DNA of 64,000 nt from contig JAJEKV010000158.1 of the NCBI GenBank assembly GCA_021234155.1, positions 1,047,820 to 1,111,819 on the forward strand, written 5' to 3'. Source of the stretch: Isoetes taiwanensis (Eukaryota > Streptophyta > Lycopodiopsida > Isoetales > Isoetaceae). Made by a program: the position numbers and the translations under genes. Below, one piece after another: positions 54,812 to 64,000 of this stretch. The notes under the pieces were generated by a model that saw only the letters and a program-made list of their open reading frames with translations, ran no database searches and was not told the DNA's origin. Every line of letters starts with the position of its first letter. Positions within the stretch are counted from its first letter, which is position 1.

Positions 54812-55735
54812 GCGGGATTAATAAGGTAAGATGGTTTGCTTTACGAACAATTCATTTATCCCCATTGGGAAGGATGAGCTAACATATCTTGGTGTAATAC
54901 GCTTAAATATTTTCATCGGCCCAAACCAATAAATGTCGATCAAGCGGAGATGAAGCACAAAGCCCTTCTTGATTTTAAGAAGGGTTTTGCAGCCCCAACA
55001 CCATTAGGGCTTCATGGACTAGATCTTTACGCAAATGATTTAGCTATCTGAGGTTAGAAGCGGCGGGAAAGCATGGAAGCTCTTAAGTTATCTGCTCTAA
55101 ATGTTCCATACACAGTTTGCATTTGTTAAAAGCTTGATAGAGAGGCAGCGGGGGATAATCTAAAATAGGTTGATCTGAGCGTGTTCGCATTTTGCATACC
55201 ACTGCAATCATAGTATTCCAAGACACCACATTTTTTTTTGTGGCATTTTCTCAAAAGAGCTGATTGAGACCGGTCGGGAATAGCAAATTGTTGTTGCACA
55301 TCTTTAGGAATATCGATAAGTACATCCTTAGGAACCCGGTCCGGATGGCCTAAGTAAAAAGCCTCTCATATCACACATTACAAAAATTATGTTTAGTAAT
55401 AGATCTTGTGACCTCTAAAATAGGAGTTTCTGAAATGCATCACTTCAATCATCCGTAGGGGACGACTGTGATTGCTACAAATGGAACACTATCAAGTAAG
55501 GCATCAACCAAACCCCGTTACCAAGTTAAGTGGCACGGGACCACGGATGTAGCTAAACAATAGCGCCAAAGATCAAGTGCAACTCACGAACATTTGGAGC
55601 CCGAAAATATTCAGGTTTCATTTGTTTTGCCTCTATGAATTGTTTTATGAATGCTTATAATTTATAGTTCTCTAGCTTACAACATAGGGTTTGCTTTATT
55701 GGAAATTAAAGTTGGATTCATGTGTTGTATTGTAG
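54812..55735. other. Intergenic, nothing recognised
   Basis: Mixed-composition sequence with a few short frames and no motif I can name. Probably repeat debris. Confidence 0.3.
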
Positions 55736-55737
55736 GA

Positions 55738-55815
55738 CATAAAGATATGCACAAATGGAATAAAGATATGCGCAAAGATATGCGCAAATGGAATAAAGAT
55801 ATGCGCAAATGGATT
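55738..55815. repeat. Short tandem repeat, AAAGATATGCGCAAATGGAAT type
   Basis: About four units of 15-21 bp, alternating AAAGATATGCGCAAATGG and AATAAAGATATGCGC. Open frames across it encode a Lys/Asp/Met/Arg/Lys-Trp repeat and are not taken as genes. Confidence 0.75.
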
Positions 55816-55989
55816 TTGAGGTTTTACGATATATAAAAGTCTGCTTGCATATGCAAATGTCAGTGATCCTTGACATTATGATCATGTTCTTTATGTATTG
55901 ACAGATGCATTATCTGAGAGGCATTATGACAGGCTTAACTATTAGAAGCAATAGAATTGAAAGTAGCTTGCGACTCAAGATCTGAAAAA

Positions 55990-57050
55990 CAATGCATCAC
56001 CACTCTTCTCCTTTCTTGTGGGTTCCTCTACCCCCTAGCGTACTTGCCCTTGGGCACCAGCTTGTGCATGCTTTCGGGGCCTTGAGGAGCCCGTTGGAGA
56101 AGGCGAGCTCTTTGTGCTCACCTTGGAGGATTGGTATTGGGATGGTCGGGCTAGCCGTGGGAGTTCTTCGAGGCTTCGCTTTTCGCTGAAGGACAATGGC
56201 CCAGGGCTATCACGGGAACAAGTGGCGGGGAGTATTCCTTACACATACCTATAGTCCCTCGAGGGTGATGTGGTGGTGCGAGGGTTGGAAGGTTCATCGG
56301 ATGTTGTATCTTCTTGTTTTGTGCGGTCTTGTTAGGGGTGTTGGCTATTCATGACCTCGCTTGCCGGGCAAGTGGTCTCTGCGGACTTAGGGTTCTCGAT
56401 GGCTTTCGGTTTGGGCGTGGACATGGAGCTCCGCTTCCCCCACCAGAAGGTTCGGGTGCTACGTGGCGGGTGGTGCATTTGTATCGGGGTGAATGTCCTT
56501 GTGAGTCCCAGTTTAGGCGGGTGTGAGCCCCTTTTGCCCTTTGTTGTGGCCTTCATCGTTGAGGCGTGGAGCATTATGCGGTTTTATGCCCTCACTTGCC
56601 GGGTTGCACGGGATTGGAGTGGGGGCTACATTTGGTGAGATTGAATAGCCAACAATTCTTTTACTTCATGTATATCGGTGCTTGGCGGCAAATGCATGAC
56701 AAGCCTTGCATCAAGTGCGTGGCTTGGTTGGTGTGGTTGATTTGGGCGGCGGTTGTGGATCTTTGGGGGATTGGCGGCCTGCGGCCTCTCGATTCCACGA
56801 CTTCGGTACAAGCTATTTCAAAGCTTTTTGGTGTTCGGGGATTAGTAGGCGGAAGTTTTCCATTTAGCGGGACTTCTTGGGTGTGGTAGATGGTGATGGC
56901 GGTTGTATGCAATGATAGAGTTGCGGTTGTTGTGGAGTGTCGGTATCACTTGTCTCTTTGGGGGCTGATTCTCCTTCCTCCTCACTTGCTTTGTAACATT
57001 ACCATTCTTTTAATATATTCGCGACCACCAGTTCTTCAAAAAAAAATGCA
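55990..57050 (+). mobile_element. 5'-truncated LINE, mostly 3' region, poly(A) end
   Basis: It is GC-rich on the plus strand, with open frames lacking domains, and ends CTCCTCACTTGCTTTGTAAC, ATTACCATTCTTTTAATATA, CAGTTCTTCA and A9. The same end is present at 3950-4030. This indicates one LINE family with at least two copies in the window. Confidence 0.6.
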
Positions 57051-57180
57051 TCACACATTGCCATAATATAGAATATGAGGTTTGAAATCTTCCTTCTGAT
57101 CTGTTTGGCAGACTGCCTGCTTTAGATTTGTAATGCATGCTCTTTTTTTTTTCCCATCAGTGTGATTCGTTTTATGTGTA

Positions 57181-57411
57181 TTGCCATTGCAGACAAAAGA
57201 AGGGGAGCACATCTCGCCATTTGCTATGTTAGAAGAGCCCATATCTACAAAAAGCTTACAGGATTTCGTGAACATAGGAGATCCAGGCAATGGAATATTT
57301 CATAATTCAGGCAATGAGAGATTTCTCTTTGATATGTTTGAGCAGATGCAACAATCCATCCAAATATTGACGTCTCTCTTCCATTTCTTACAACGATTTT
57401 TTATTCATTAA
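57181..57411 (+). CDS. Unrecognised open frame, possible exon
   Basis: A 76-codon plus-strand frame preceded by TTGCCATTGCAG, an acceptor-like site at 57192. It reads TKEGEHISPFAMLEEPISTK, then SLQDFVNIGDPGNGIF. Composition is protein-like, but I do not recognise a family. It may be an exon of a gene fragment or chance. Confidence 0.25.
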   Translation: MPLQTKEGEHISPFAMLEEPISTKSLQDFVNIGDPGNGIFHNSGNERFLFDMFEQMQQSIQILTSLFHFLQRFFIH

Positions 57412-57927
57412 TGTGCAGGCAACCTAGAGAATAACCAAGGAACTTCTAAAACATTTGTCTTCTATATTAAGAAAACTTCGCCCACTTGGAGCACAAAATG
57501 ACTAGACAAACAAGACGACCTTTTATATAGACCAAATGAAGACTAGAAATAAACTAACCTTTCTATTGTAGGCCATGCCAAATGAAGACTGAATAGGTAA
57601 GTGTTTAGAATGATTTACTAAAATCCAAACCTTGATGCCATGAACAATTATGAGATGTCTCACACAAGGTAACTTTTGCACCTTGAATTCAGCTTTGCAT
57701 AAATAATCACTAGATGTCTCACATATCTATATAACAAAAAAGGTAACATTTGCACCTTGAACCCAACAACATTTGCACCTTGAGTTCAACCCCAACATGC
57801 ACCCTACCATGCACACCATGTTATGCACTATTATTGCCTTCAACAAATGATCTCGCAAAAGCTTTGAAGGATGCGTTCAAAGCATCTAGCCTTAAAAGGA
57901 CAATTCAAGAAAAATTCTTAGAAGATA
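57412..57927. repeat. Intergenic with short repeats (TTTGCACCTTGA, AGATGTCTCACA)
   Basis: TTTGCACCTTGA occurs four times between 57675 and 57785, and AGATGTCTCACA occurs at 57652 and 57710. No gene is recognised. Confidence 0.5.
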
Positions 57928-58056
57928 ATTAAGGACACCTTCTCAGTTAGGAGCATTGTTGTCCTATCATTTATGCCTGAAAGAGATGTTATTTCTTGGA
58001 CTGTTATGATTACAGGATTTTCCCAGCAAGGACGACTTATTGACTCTATTGTCTAA
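57928..58056 (+). pseudogene. PPR-protein fragment (PLS-type motif)
   Basis: A 42-codon frame reads SFMPERDVISWTVMITGFSQ, then QGRLIDSIV and a stop. MPERD-V-SW-x-x-MI-x-G-x-Q-G is the hallmark of plant PLS-class pentatricopeptide proteins that act on organellar RNA. One motif only, with no start and a premature stop: a remnant. Confidence 0.75.
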
Positions 58057-58890
58057 GTAGCAACTTGAATCGATTGTCAAAACATGACTTTGAACTATGA
58101 TTTAAGTCACTTCACAAAACATGTATTTCCATTCTCTCCTCTATTAGACTTCTCCTTATGCTTCTGCCATCCTTGTTCCATATCGAGCACCACAGACCAA
58201 TACGTTACACTCAAACCCCAATGTCCATGTGTCCAGTTGGATCCTAGTCCAAGAGGAGCTCAACATCTAAGGAGGAGTTAGTGATGCAAATGGGTACCAT
58301 CATCTTCACAAAATGACAATGTTCTAAAATAGCAATTTTGATTGATTATAAAAACATAACTTTCAAGTATGATTTAAGCCACCTCAACCTCCGGCCACGG
58401 AGGGCAACCCTCCGTGCGCAGCACCTTGTTTTTTCACTTTTGTTAATTTCATGATATAAATAGATTGAAAATGAAATGGAAACTTTGAAGATTGTTATGG
58501 GTCAGCTGGAAAGCAGTACATGCAATGGGCAGCTAGCACGGCTGTGGGATCGAATCCAGGCATACCATAGATCATGTGCCAACAATCTGATGCTCCATCG
58601 TACATAGTATGTGTCCTTCCATACCATTCTTATTTTTGCTGCATGCATGGTTTGTCTGAATAGTTTTTGCATAGATGAATGCCATCGATTCGAGCCATCG
58701 AATCGGTATTCTCGAATGGGCAAGCATGCATCTCTCCCATGCATGCATACATGCATTGCATGCATTTTCTGAGGCTCTGGTTCATTTGGGGTCGCTTTTT
58801 CTTGCAGGTTTTTCATCGACTTCTGATCGGCGTTTTCTCCTCTCTCAGCAGTTCCTTGGACTCCCACCACCCCTTCTTAATGTGTATATT
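58057..58890. other. Intergenic, nothing recognised
   Basis: The phrase TATGATTTAAG(T/C)CAC follows ACTTT(G/C)AA at both 58085 and 58350. A CATGCATGCATACATGCATTG cluster lies near 58738-58760. No gene is recognised. Confidence 0.35.
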
Positions 58891-58893
58891 ATT

Positions 58894-59007
58894 GTAAATG
58901 TTGTTTTTCGTCGCGTGGCACGCATGACCAGCCCCTCATTTTTTCGAGGTGTAAATGTTGTTTTTTGTCGTGTGGCACGCGTGACCAGCCCCTCGCTTTT
59001 TCGAGGT
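58894..59007. repeat. 57-bp tandem duplication
   Basis: Two units starting GTAAATGTTGTTTTT at 58894 and 58951. The unit is a multiple of three, so plus-strand translation gives a 19-residue repeat (VNVVF-RVAR-TSPS). It could be a real coding duplication, but no start or domain supports a gene. Confidence 0.7.
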
Positions 59008-59790
59008 TTTTTCTCTATTGGTTTTTTTGTTGGTGATGTGCAAGTCCAGGGGTGATGCGCGACTTCAGTATACTCCGTGAAGCATGGGTGTTTTTTGTGG
59101 GAGCAGCTTTGCGTTGTCCAAGCCCCTTGTCGAGATTTTATCGCTAGGCTTTTTTCTTGAAAACCCGAAAGGGCGAGGTTTTTAATCCCGGCGACAAATC
59201 TCGGCAGGTACACTAACCCCAGGTGTTATAACTGGATATTCCCTATGTTTTTTATTTTCTGGGTAGCTTGCAATGTGCAGCTACCCACTCTATACCATTG
59301 TAGAACAACTGCTGAGATGAACGAAAAGCCTAACTAGCTCCTCTCTCAGTAGTTCCCTGGATTCTCTTAATTTGATACCAGGCAGGAGAGGGTGATGGTT
59401 CTCAGAATAGTGCAAGAAAAAAGGATCTAGGCAAGTCGGGAAGAACGATGGCATCACAGAACCAGTATTCAGATTATCGACCAGTTTTATTGGGAATTTC
59501 AAAGAGGGCAAAGCATCGCTAAGTACTGTGGGCTGCAATGGATCAGGCCGAAATTGATGGAGGCCATGAAAAAACTGCTCTGAAAGACAGTTAGAGTTCG
59601 GATCTGAGCCGATTGAGCAATCTAAGGATCACCAAGGCTGAGAATTTGGCAACAACCAAGATTTTAAATAGTGAAGAAGGATTTGGAGCAGGTCGGAAGT
59701 GGAAAAGCGTAGCCATCTGTGCAGTGTTTACAGGTTTGATCACAAAGATAGAGGCCGACCTTCTATTATAGAATGCAAAACACACTCACC
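59008..59790. other. Intergenic, with a small hairpin
   Basis: 59261-59286 is a short inverted repeat (GGGTAGCT and AGCTACCC around a 10-base loop). Short frames on both strands show no named domain. CTCTCTCAG(T/C)AGTTCC occurs at 59340 and 58842. Confidence 0.3.
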
Positions 59791-60520
59791 CCAATTTTGG
59801 GTCCACAATTGTTTTTATCTGTTGTTTTATACTAAAAGCAACACCAAAATGGCCCAAAAATCCATGTGGCCAATTTATCCAGATTTGAACAAAGAGACAG
59901 TTGTTTTTTGGCAAAAAAATTCCACCGTGGTTTTTCTGGCATCTTTTTGTTTTTTGGTCAACATGTCTTTTTTTTCACTATTGTTTTTAGCGAACTTTTG
60001 TCAACCTGTGGTTTTTCATTGACTGTTGATTTTTGGAGGAGCCATGCGTTGTTTGTCTTATAAATAGCACATATAGATTTGAATATTAGTACACATGGAA
60101 AACTGAAAAAAAAAAACAGTTCTTTTGTAATTTTCTATTATTGTTTTTTTTTTCTACTTGTAATTTTTAGAAGTAGACATTGTTTTCACAAAAAAGGATA
60201 CATAATTTTTAAGAAATCCACATGTATTGTTTTAAAAGTAATTGTTGTTTTCAAATGTTCTCAATTTTTCTATGTGTTGATATTTCGTCTCCATGTGTAG
60301 TTTTAAAAGCTGTCATTGTTTCCAATTGTTTTTTTTACACAATATGGTCAATATGGTATGTAGTTAATAAAAAATCAACGTGTCATTTTTTAAATAAAAA
60401 ATCATTATTATGACATATGGGAAAAATAAGTGTTGTTTCTAATATGTCATCTAACCAATCATATATTGACACATGACATACATTTAAAAAAAAAAAAAAA
60501 AAAAAGCTTGTATATACTAG
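59791..60520. repeat. AT-rich degenerate repeat with TTGTTTTT and ACATGT phrases
   Basis: CCA(C)ATGT(A/G)T-GTTTTAAAAG recurs at 60217 and 60291. T runs are frequent and an A run lies at 60487-60505. It resembles, in inverse orientation, the 40540-40680 stretch next to the 155-bp array (GGTCCACTGTTGAAAACA type). No gene is supported. Confidence 0.45.
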
Positions 60521-62088
60521 AATTTAAAAGACTTTGATAATCATATTTTATTTCAAGTACAACTTGCCACATCATTTATATTTTCTTTTTCTTGTTTATT
60601 TAGTTTAAGCCTATTCAGATAAGAAAAACTTTTGGGAATTGAATCCAAACTAGTCTATACGGCATAGCATGATATTATTATATTGCAATCCAAATTTAAC
60701 ATGCATTAGAGGCCAAATTTTTATAATTGCTGTTTTGTGAAAAAAAAATTGAACACATGTGAATTCACATTGCAACAAAAAATACAACAAAATTAATAGA
60801 GTTTTTAGATCAAATTTTAACATCAAAAGCACTTGTCTTCAAAAGCTCTTGTCTGATGCCTATGCCCTGCTCTTGCTGAAATTCTGATTTTCGGCCCAGG
60901 TCCCTGCTCTGCGCTGATTTTGTTTACTTTAACAATGCAGCGTTGCTCCTTCTCCTTGTGCTGTTCAGAATAAGTTGGGCTCTGGGCCATTTCTTCCTAT
61001 ATTGTAACCGCCTGCATTTCCCTGCATCTAAAATGACTATTATCTTGGATTCCAGAATAAAAAGAATAAGCTGGCCTCTGTATACTCATGGTCAAGCAAG
61101 CAAAGAGAGTAGAGCTGATGCCTTCAGAACATTAAACTTGTGTTGTTGCTAACAAACCAACTAAACCGTGCTAAACCTAGAACAAAGAAGAAAAGTTGTA
61201 TAGTTAGCAAAAACAGATAAAAATGCAGAAGAAGAATCAAAAAGTTCACCTCAGCCTTTGTTGCAGACTCAAGACCCGTCTTGTTGCCGAAAGAACCTCC
61301 TCTTGCTCTTGAAGACCCGATCATTCTTGACCCGACATGCCGATGCCGACATTATCTTTGAAAAGCAAAGTAAAGAAGCCGCTCTGCACATGATCCGACT
61401 AAGCTAATGCAGCACTGGTGATGCCGCTCTGCTGATGGCGCTGCTAGATTTGCTATTGCCATAGCCAATATCCAAGAGAGCTCCGCCATCACCATCGCCA
61501 CGTGAGGGAAAGGAAAAAACAGGCGCAGGTTATCTCGTGCCTTGCTAGAACCGATGAAATTAGAGGACATGGATCAAAATCTTAACCGTTAATCTAGCCA
61601 TCAATCTCGACCATCAATTCTACAGACCAATAGAATAATAGGACGGAGATCAAGATCTAAACCGTCCATCTTAACCATTGGCTAAACAATTGCTTATTTT
61701 ATGTCTATCCTGTTTGTTTTATGTAGCTGCCAACATTTAACTTTTGTGTTTCTATTTTTAGGAACTTCTTGCACTAGAACAAATTGGAACCGCATGTACA
61801 AGTTTGCATGAAGATGCTATATGTCAAGGATTGAAGTTTATAAAATATGTTAAATTGGATGTCATAACTCCGAACGAAAGAGTAGCGTCCAACATCATAA
61901 GTTGATAGATACACAAAGAAGCATGAAAAAGTTAGAATAGAATAGAATTGTTTTTAGAATGGAAGTGTGTATTACATAACTATATATGGCTAGAGGAGAA
62001 CTGCTAAATAGATGCAAGCTAGAAGATCTAATCCAATGTTGTAGAAAATGGTTAGAAAGTACTTGCACCAACAAACAACATGCAAAAG
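60521..62088. other. Intergenic, no gene recognised
   Basis: AT-rich DNA with short frames only. Near 61575-61685 the phrase AACCGT(T/C)-ATCT(A/T)-CCAT is repeated. I see nothing I can name. Confidence 0.3.
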
Positions 62089-63046
62089 ATGATGTGGCAC
62101 TCCAGATGGCAACATGGCATGCCAAGTAAGCAAGGTCAAGATTTGACTAGGCCAAAAATGAAAAGATGTACATCTTTGGTTTCTTCGATGGGTGATGTTG
62201 GCAAATTTTGGGTGACATGGCGTGTTTTTCTTCTAGGTGCCTAGACTTTGGAAGTGCCACATTGGCATTTCTAGCATTATCAAATTTTCCAAGGCAAAAA
62301 TTAAACCATCATGAGAAATAATGGGTAATATTGTGAGGTGTACCAATGAGATGGCATGTTTGAACCACCTTGGCATGTCGCAGCCTAGGTGGCATGTTGG
62401 AGCCCACGTGGCATGTTTGAGCCACCTTGGCATGTTCGAGCCTAGGTGGCATGTTCGAGCCACCTTGCATGTTGGAGCCTAGGTGGCATGTTTGAACCAT
62501 CTTGGCATGTTTGAGCCTAGGTGGCATGTGGGAGCCTAGGTGGCATGTTTGAACCACCTTGGCATGTTGGAGCCTAGGTGGCATGGTGGAGCCTCAGCGT
62601 GGCATGTTTGAGCCACCTTGGCATGTTGGAGCCTAGGTGGCATGTTTGAACCCCTTGGCATGTTGGAGCCTAAGTGGCATATTAGAGCCCACGTGGCATG
62701 CTTGAGCCACCTTGACATGTTGGAGCCTAGCTTGACATCGACTTGTGGTGGTAACTCTCAATAGGTATTGGTATGTTGGTGGTATAAGTCCCCCGATAGG
62801 GTTTAAGGTTATTAACGTCTATATGTGTAGTATGTTATTGTATTCCCTTGCCTTCTTGATCATGAAGTAGTCTCCTAAGACAAACTGCATGGGAAGGATG
62901 ATGTGGCAATCCAAGTGGTGATGATGTGGCACTCCAAGTGGCATGCCAAGTAAGCAAGGTCAAGTTTTGACTAGGCCAAAAATGAAAAAATGTCCATCTT
63001 TGGTCTTTTCATTGGGTAATGTTGGCAAATTTTGGGTGACATGGCA
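62089..63046. repeat. Direct repeats (about 130-150 bp) flanking an inverted-orientation 19-bp minisatellite
   Basis: 62089-62221 and 62899-63046 share GATGATGTGGCACTCCA, GCATGCCAAGTAAGCAAGGT, TTTGACTAGGCCAAAAATGA and GGCAAATTTTGGGTGACATG. Between them 62352-62735 is an array of about 20 units of GGCATGTTGGAGCCTAGGT, the inverse complement of the unit at 38775-39765. 62740-62895 has no recognisable content. Confidence 0.85.
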
Positions 63047-64000
63047 AGATGGTGGTGATGTGGACATGATGACTAGGACTCTATGCAAGAAATATGACAA
63101 CCTTTGGAATTTTTGGTAGAGTAGTTTAGCAAGGGATATAATAGAGGGATCTTGAAGAACTTAAAGCGCTGGCACCCTTCCCCAAGTCGAACCAGGCCAG
63201 GACTTCGCACGGTTGCCTTAGAAAGGTTGAGGCTAGACCCCAGGAGACAGACCTTAGAAAGGTTGCCGAGGCAGCCTTTCCTGGGTAAACGTGAGCCCGG
63301 CGTTGCCGCGCATAAGTCGAAGTCCATGAGTTGGGGGGGTGTGTCCTCCTTTTTCCGGCCGCCTGTGTACATCGAAATCCGGCGAAAAAGCGAAATTTTG
63401 GATTCCGAAAATGTAAATCCGGGAAGAGAAATTTTTAGGGTTTTGGGGCAAGAAACTTTTGAGGCAAACGTTTACGGCTTCAGCCGTTTCAGCAATTATT
63501 TTGGACGGTGTTGTAACGCTAGAGCCTGGATGGTAGACGAGAGCCCTTTAAAATGCTTTAGGTATCAGATTTCGCATGCAGCAAATGCCCAGATTCTTTC
63601 CATTCAGGTTCTTTCGCATTCAAGAAATAGTCGCCAGAGTGTTGGCGCCCAGTAGGCTGGACCTTCGAATTTGACATTCAGGTAGTTTTTTTTGCTCCAT
63701 TTACGGTTGTTGCTCCATTTAGGGTTGATGATTCTTGCTGTAGATTATTGCCTTTCCTTCCCTGAAGCTGTGTGCGCCTCTAAATGCATGAAACAGAATA
63801 TACATAAGCTTTGTTTGCAAATATACATAAGCTCTGTTTTGCAAAGATTCTGAATAGGTTTGCAAGGATTCATAAGTTCTGTTTGCAAAGATTCTGAGGT
63901 CTCCCTTTCTTTTAGTTTTTCTCTTGAAATCTTAGAACTCGCTGAACCATGTGCTCATTTACTAGACTGTTTAGATTTTCAGTTCTTTGTTTACTCCTGT
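63047..64000 (+). other. Possible first exon and intron of a gene at the right edge
   Basis: 63140-63655 is GC-richer than its surroundings, with a 167-codon plus-strand frame (63152-63655) of unknown type. Features such as a C/T-rich segment and TTTTTAGGGTTTTGGGG resemble a plant 5' UTR. CAG-GTAG at 63679-63683 could be the first donor, followed by T-rich, intron-like sequence to the window end (GTTTGCAAAGATTCTGA repeats at about 63840-63900). No protein domain is seen. Confidence 0.3.

Noticed and set aside
59261-59286. Short hairpin as a terminator or small RNA precursor
   Set aside because: An 8-bp stem is too short to support such a call in a plant genome.

Overview
This is a window of a plant nuclear genome with low gene density. 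A split mitochondrial-type Cpn10 gene end, plant-style polyadenylation, plant gene fragments (GH35 beta-galactosidase exon, PPR motif) and layered Ty3/gypsy, LINE, CACTA and MITE insertions all point to a land plant with a large, repeat-rich genome. A fern or other seed-free plant fits best, but that is inference; no marker in the window settles the lineage.

Only three host genes look real: the last two coding exons of a chaperonin-10 gene (1-382, +), an intact single-exon TPR protein of 602 codons (11018-12826, +), and an intact single-exon SAM-dependent methyltransferase of 272 codons (51817-52635, -). Gene debris includes a partial tandem copy of the methyltransferase (51108-51395), one orphan beta-galactosidase exon (47891-47983) and a PPR remnant (57928-58056). 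The right edge (63150-63680) may be the first, mostly untranslated exon of another gene.

Layout: Cpn10 end (1-382); AT-rich repeats and an (ATCT)n microsatellite (to 3205); a decayed Ty3/gypsy element A (about 3240-9560, +) interrupted by a LINE tail, about 2 kb of unknown DNA and a foldback MITE (9125-9472); the TPR gene; LINE debris and a satellite derived from it (14.4-15.9 kb); then a four-deep transposon nest; then LINE tails, gene fragments, the methyltransferase, a MULE-type MITE with a perfect 9-bp target duplication (53001-53463), minisatellites and the right edge.

The nest is the main feature. A CACTA transposon on the minus strand has its DUF4216-like domain split into halves at 43.2-43.4 kb and 16.2-16.6 kb. 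Between them lies a minus-strand LINE (EEP endonuclease at 40.7-41.5 kb, RT remnant at 37.3-37.6 kb, C-terminal part at 16.6-17.1 kb). That LINE is broken by a plus-strand Ty3/gypsy chromovirus-like element (17119-37258; LTRs about 1.4 kb, PBS, PPT, gag-PR-RT-RH-IN-chromodomain). That element is broken in gag by a second, minus-strand Ty3/gypsy element (20259-31253; 564/568-bp LTRs, TSD TTGAG, PPT). The inner element carries about 4 kb of extra, unassigned coding-like sequence between integrase and its 3' LTR. The LINE also holds a small LTR-like element inserted next to its catalytic RT codons, plus two tandem-repeat arrays (19-bp and about 155-bp units).

Paired repeats in the window differ repeatedly by CTG/CAG versus CG or CCG, while the two host genes have no frameshift. 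This may reflect methylation-linked mutation or methylation-linked base-calling error, so many transposon frameshifts here should be treated with caution.
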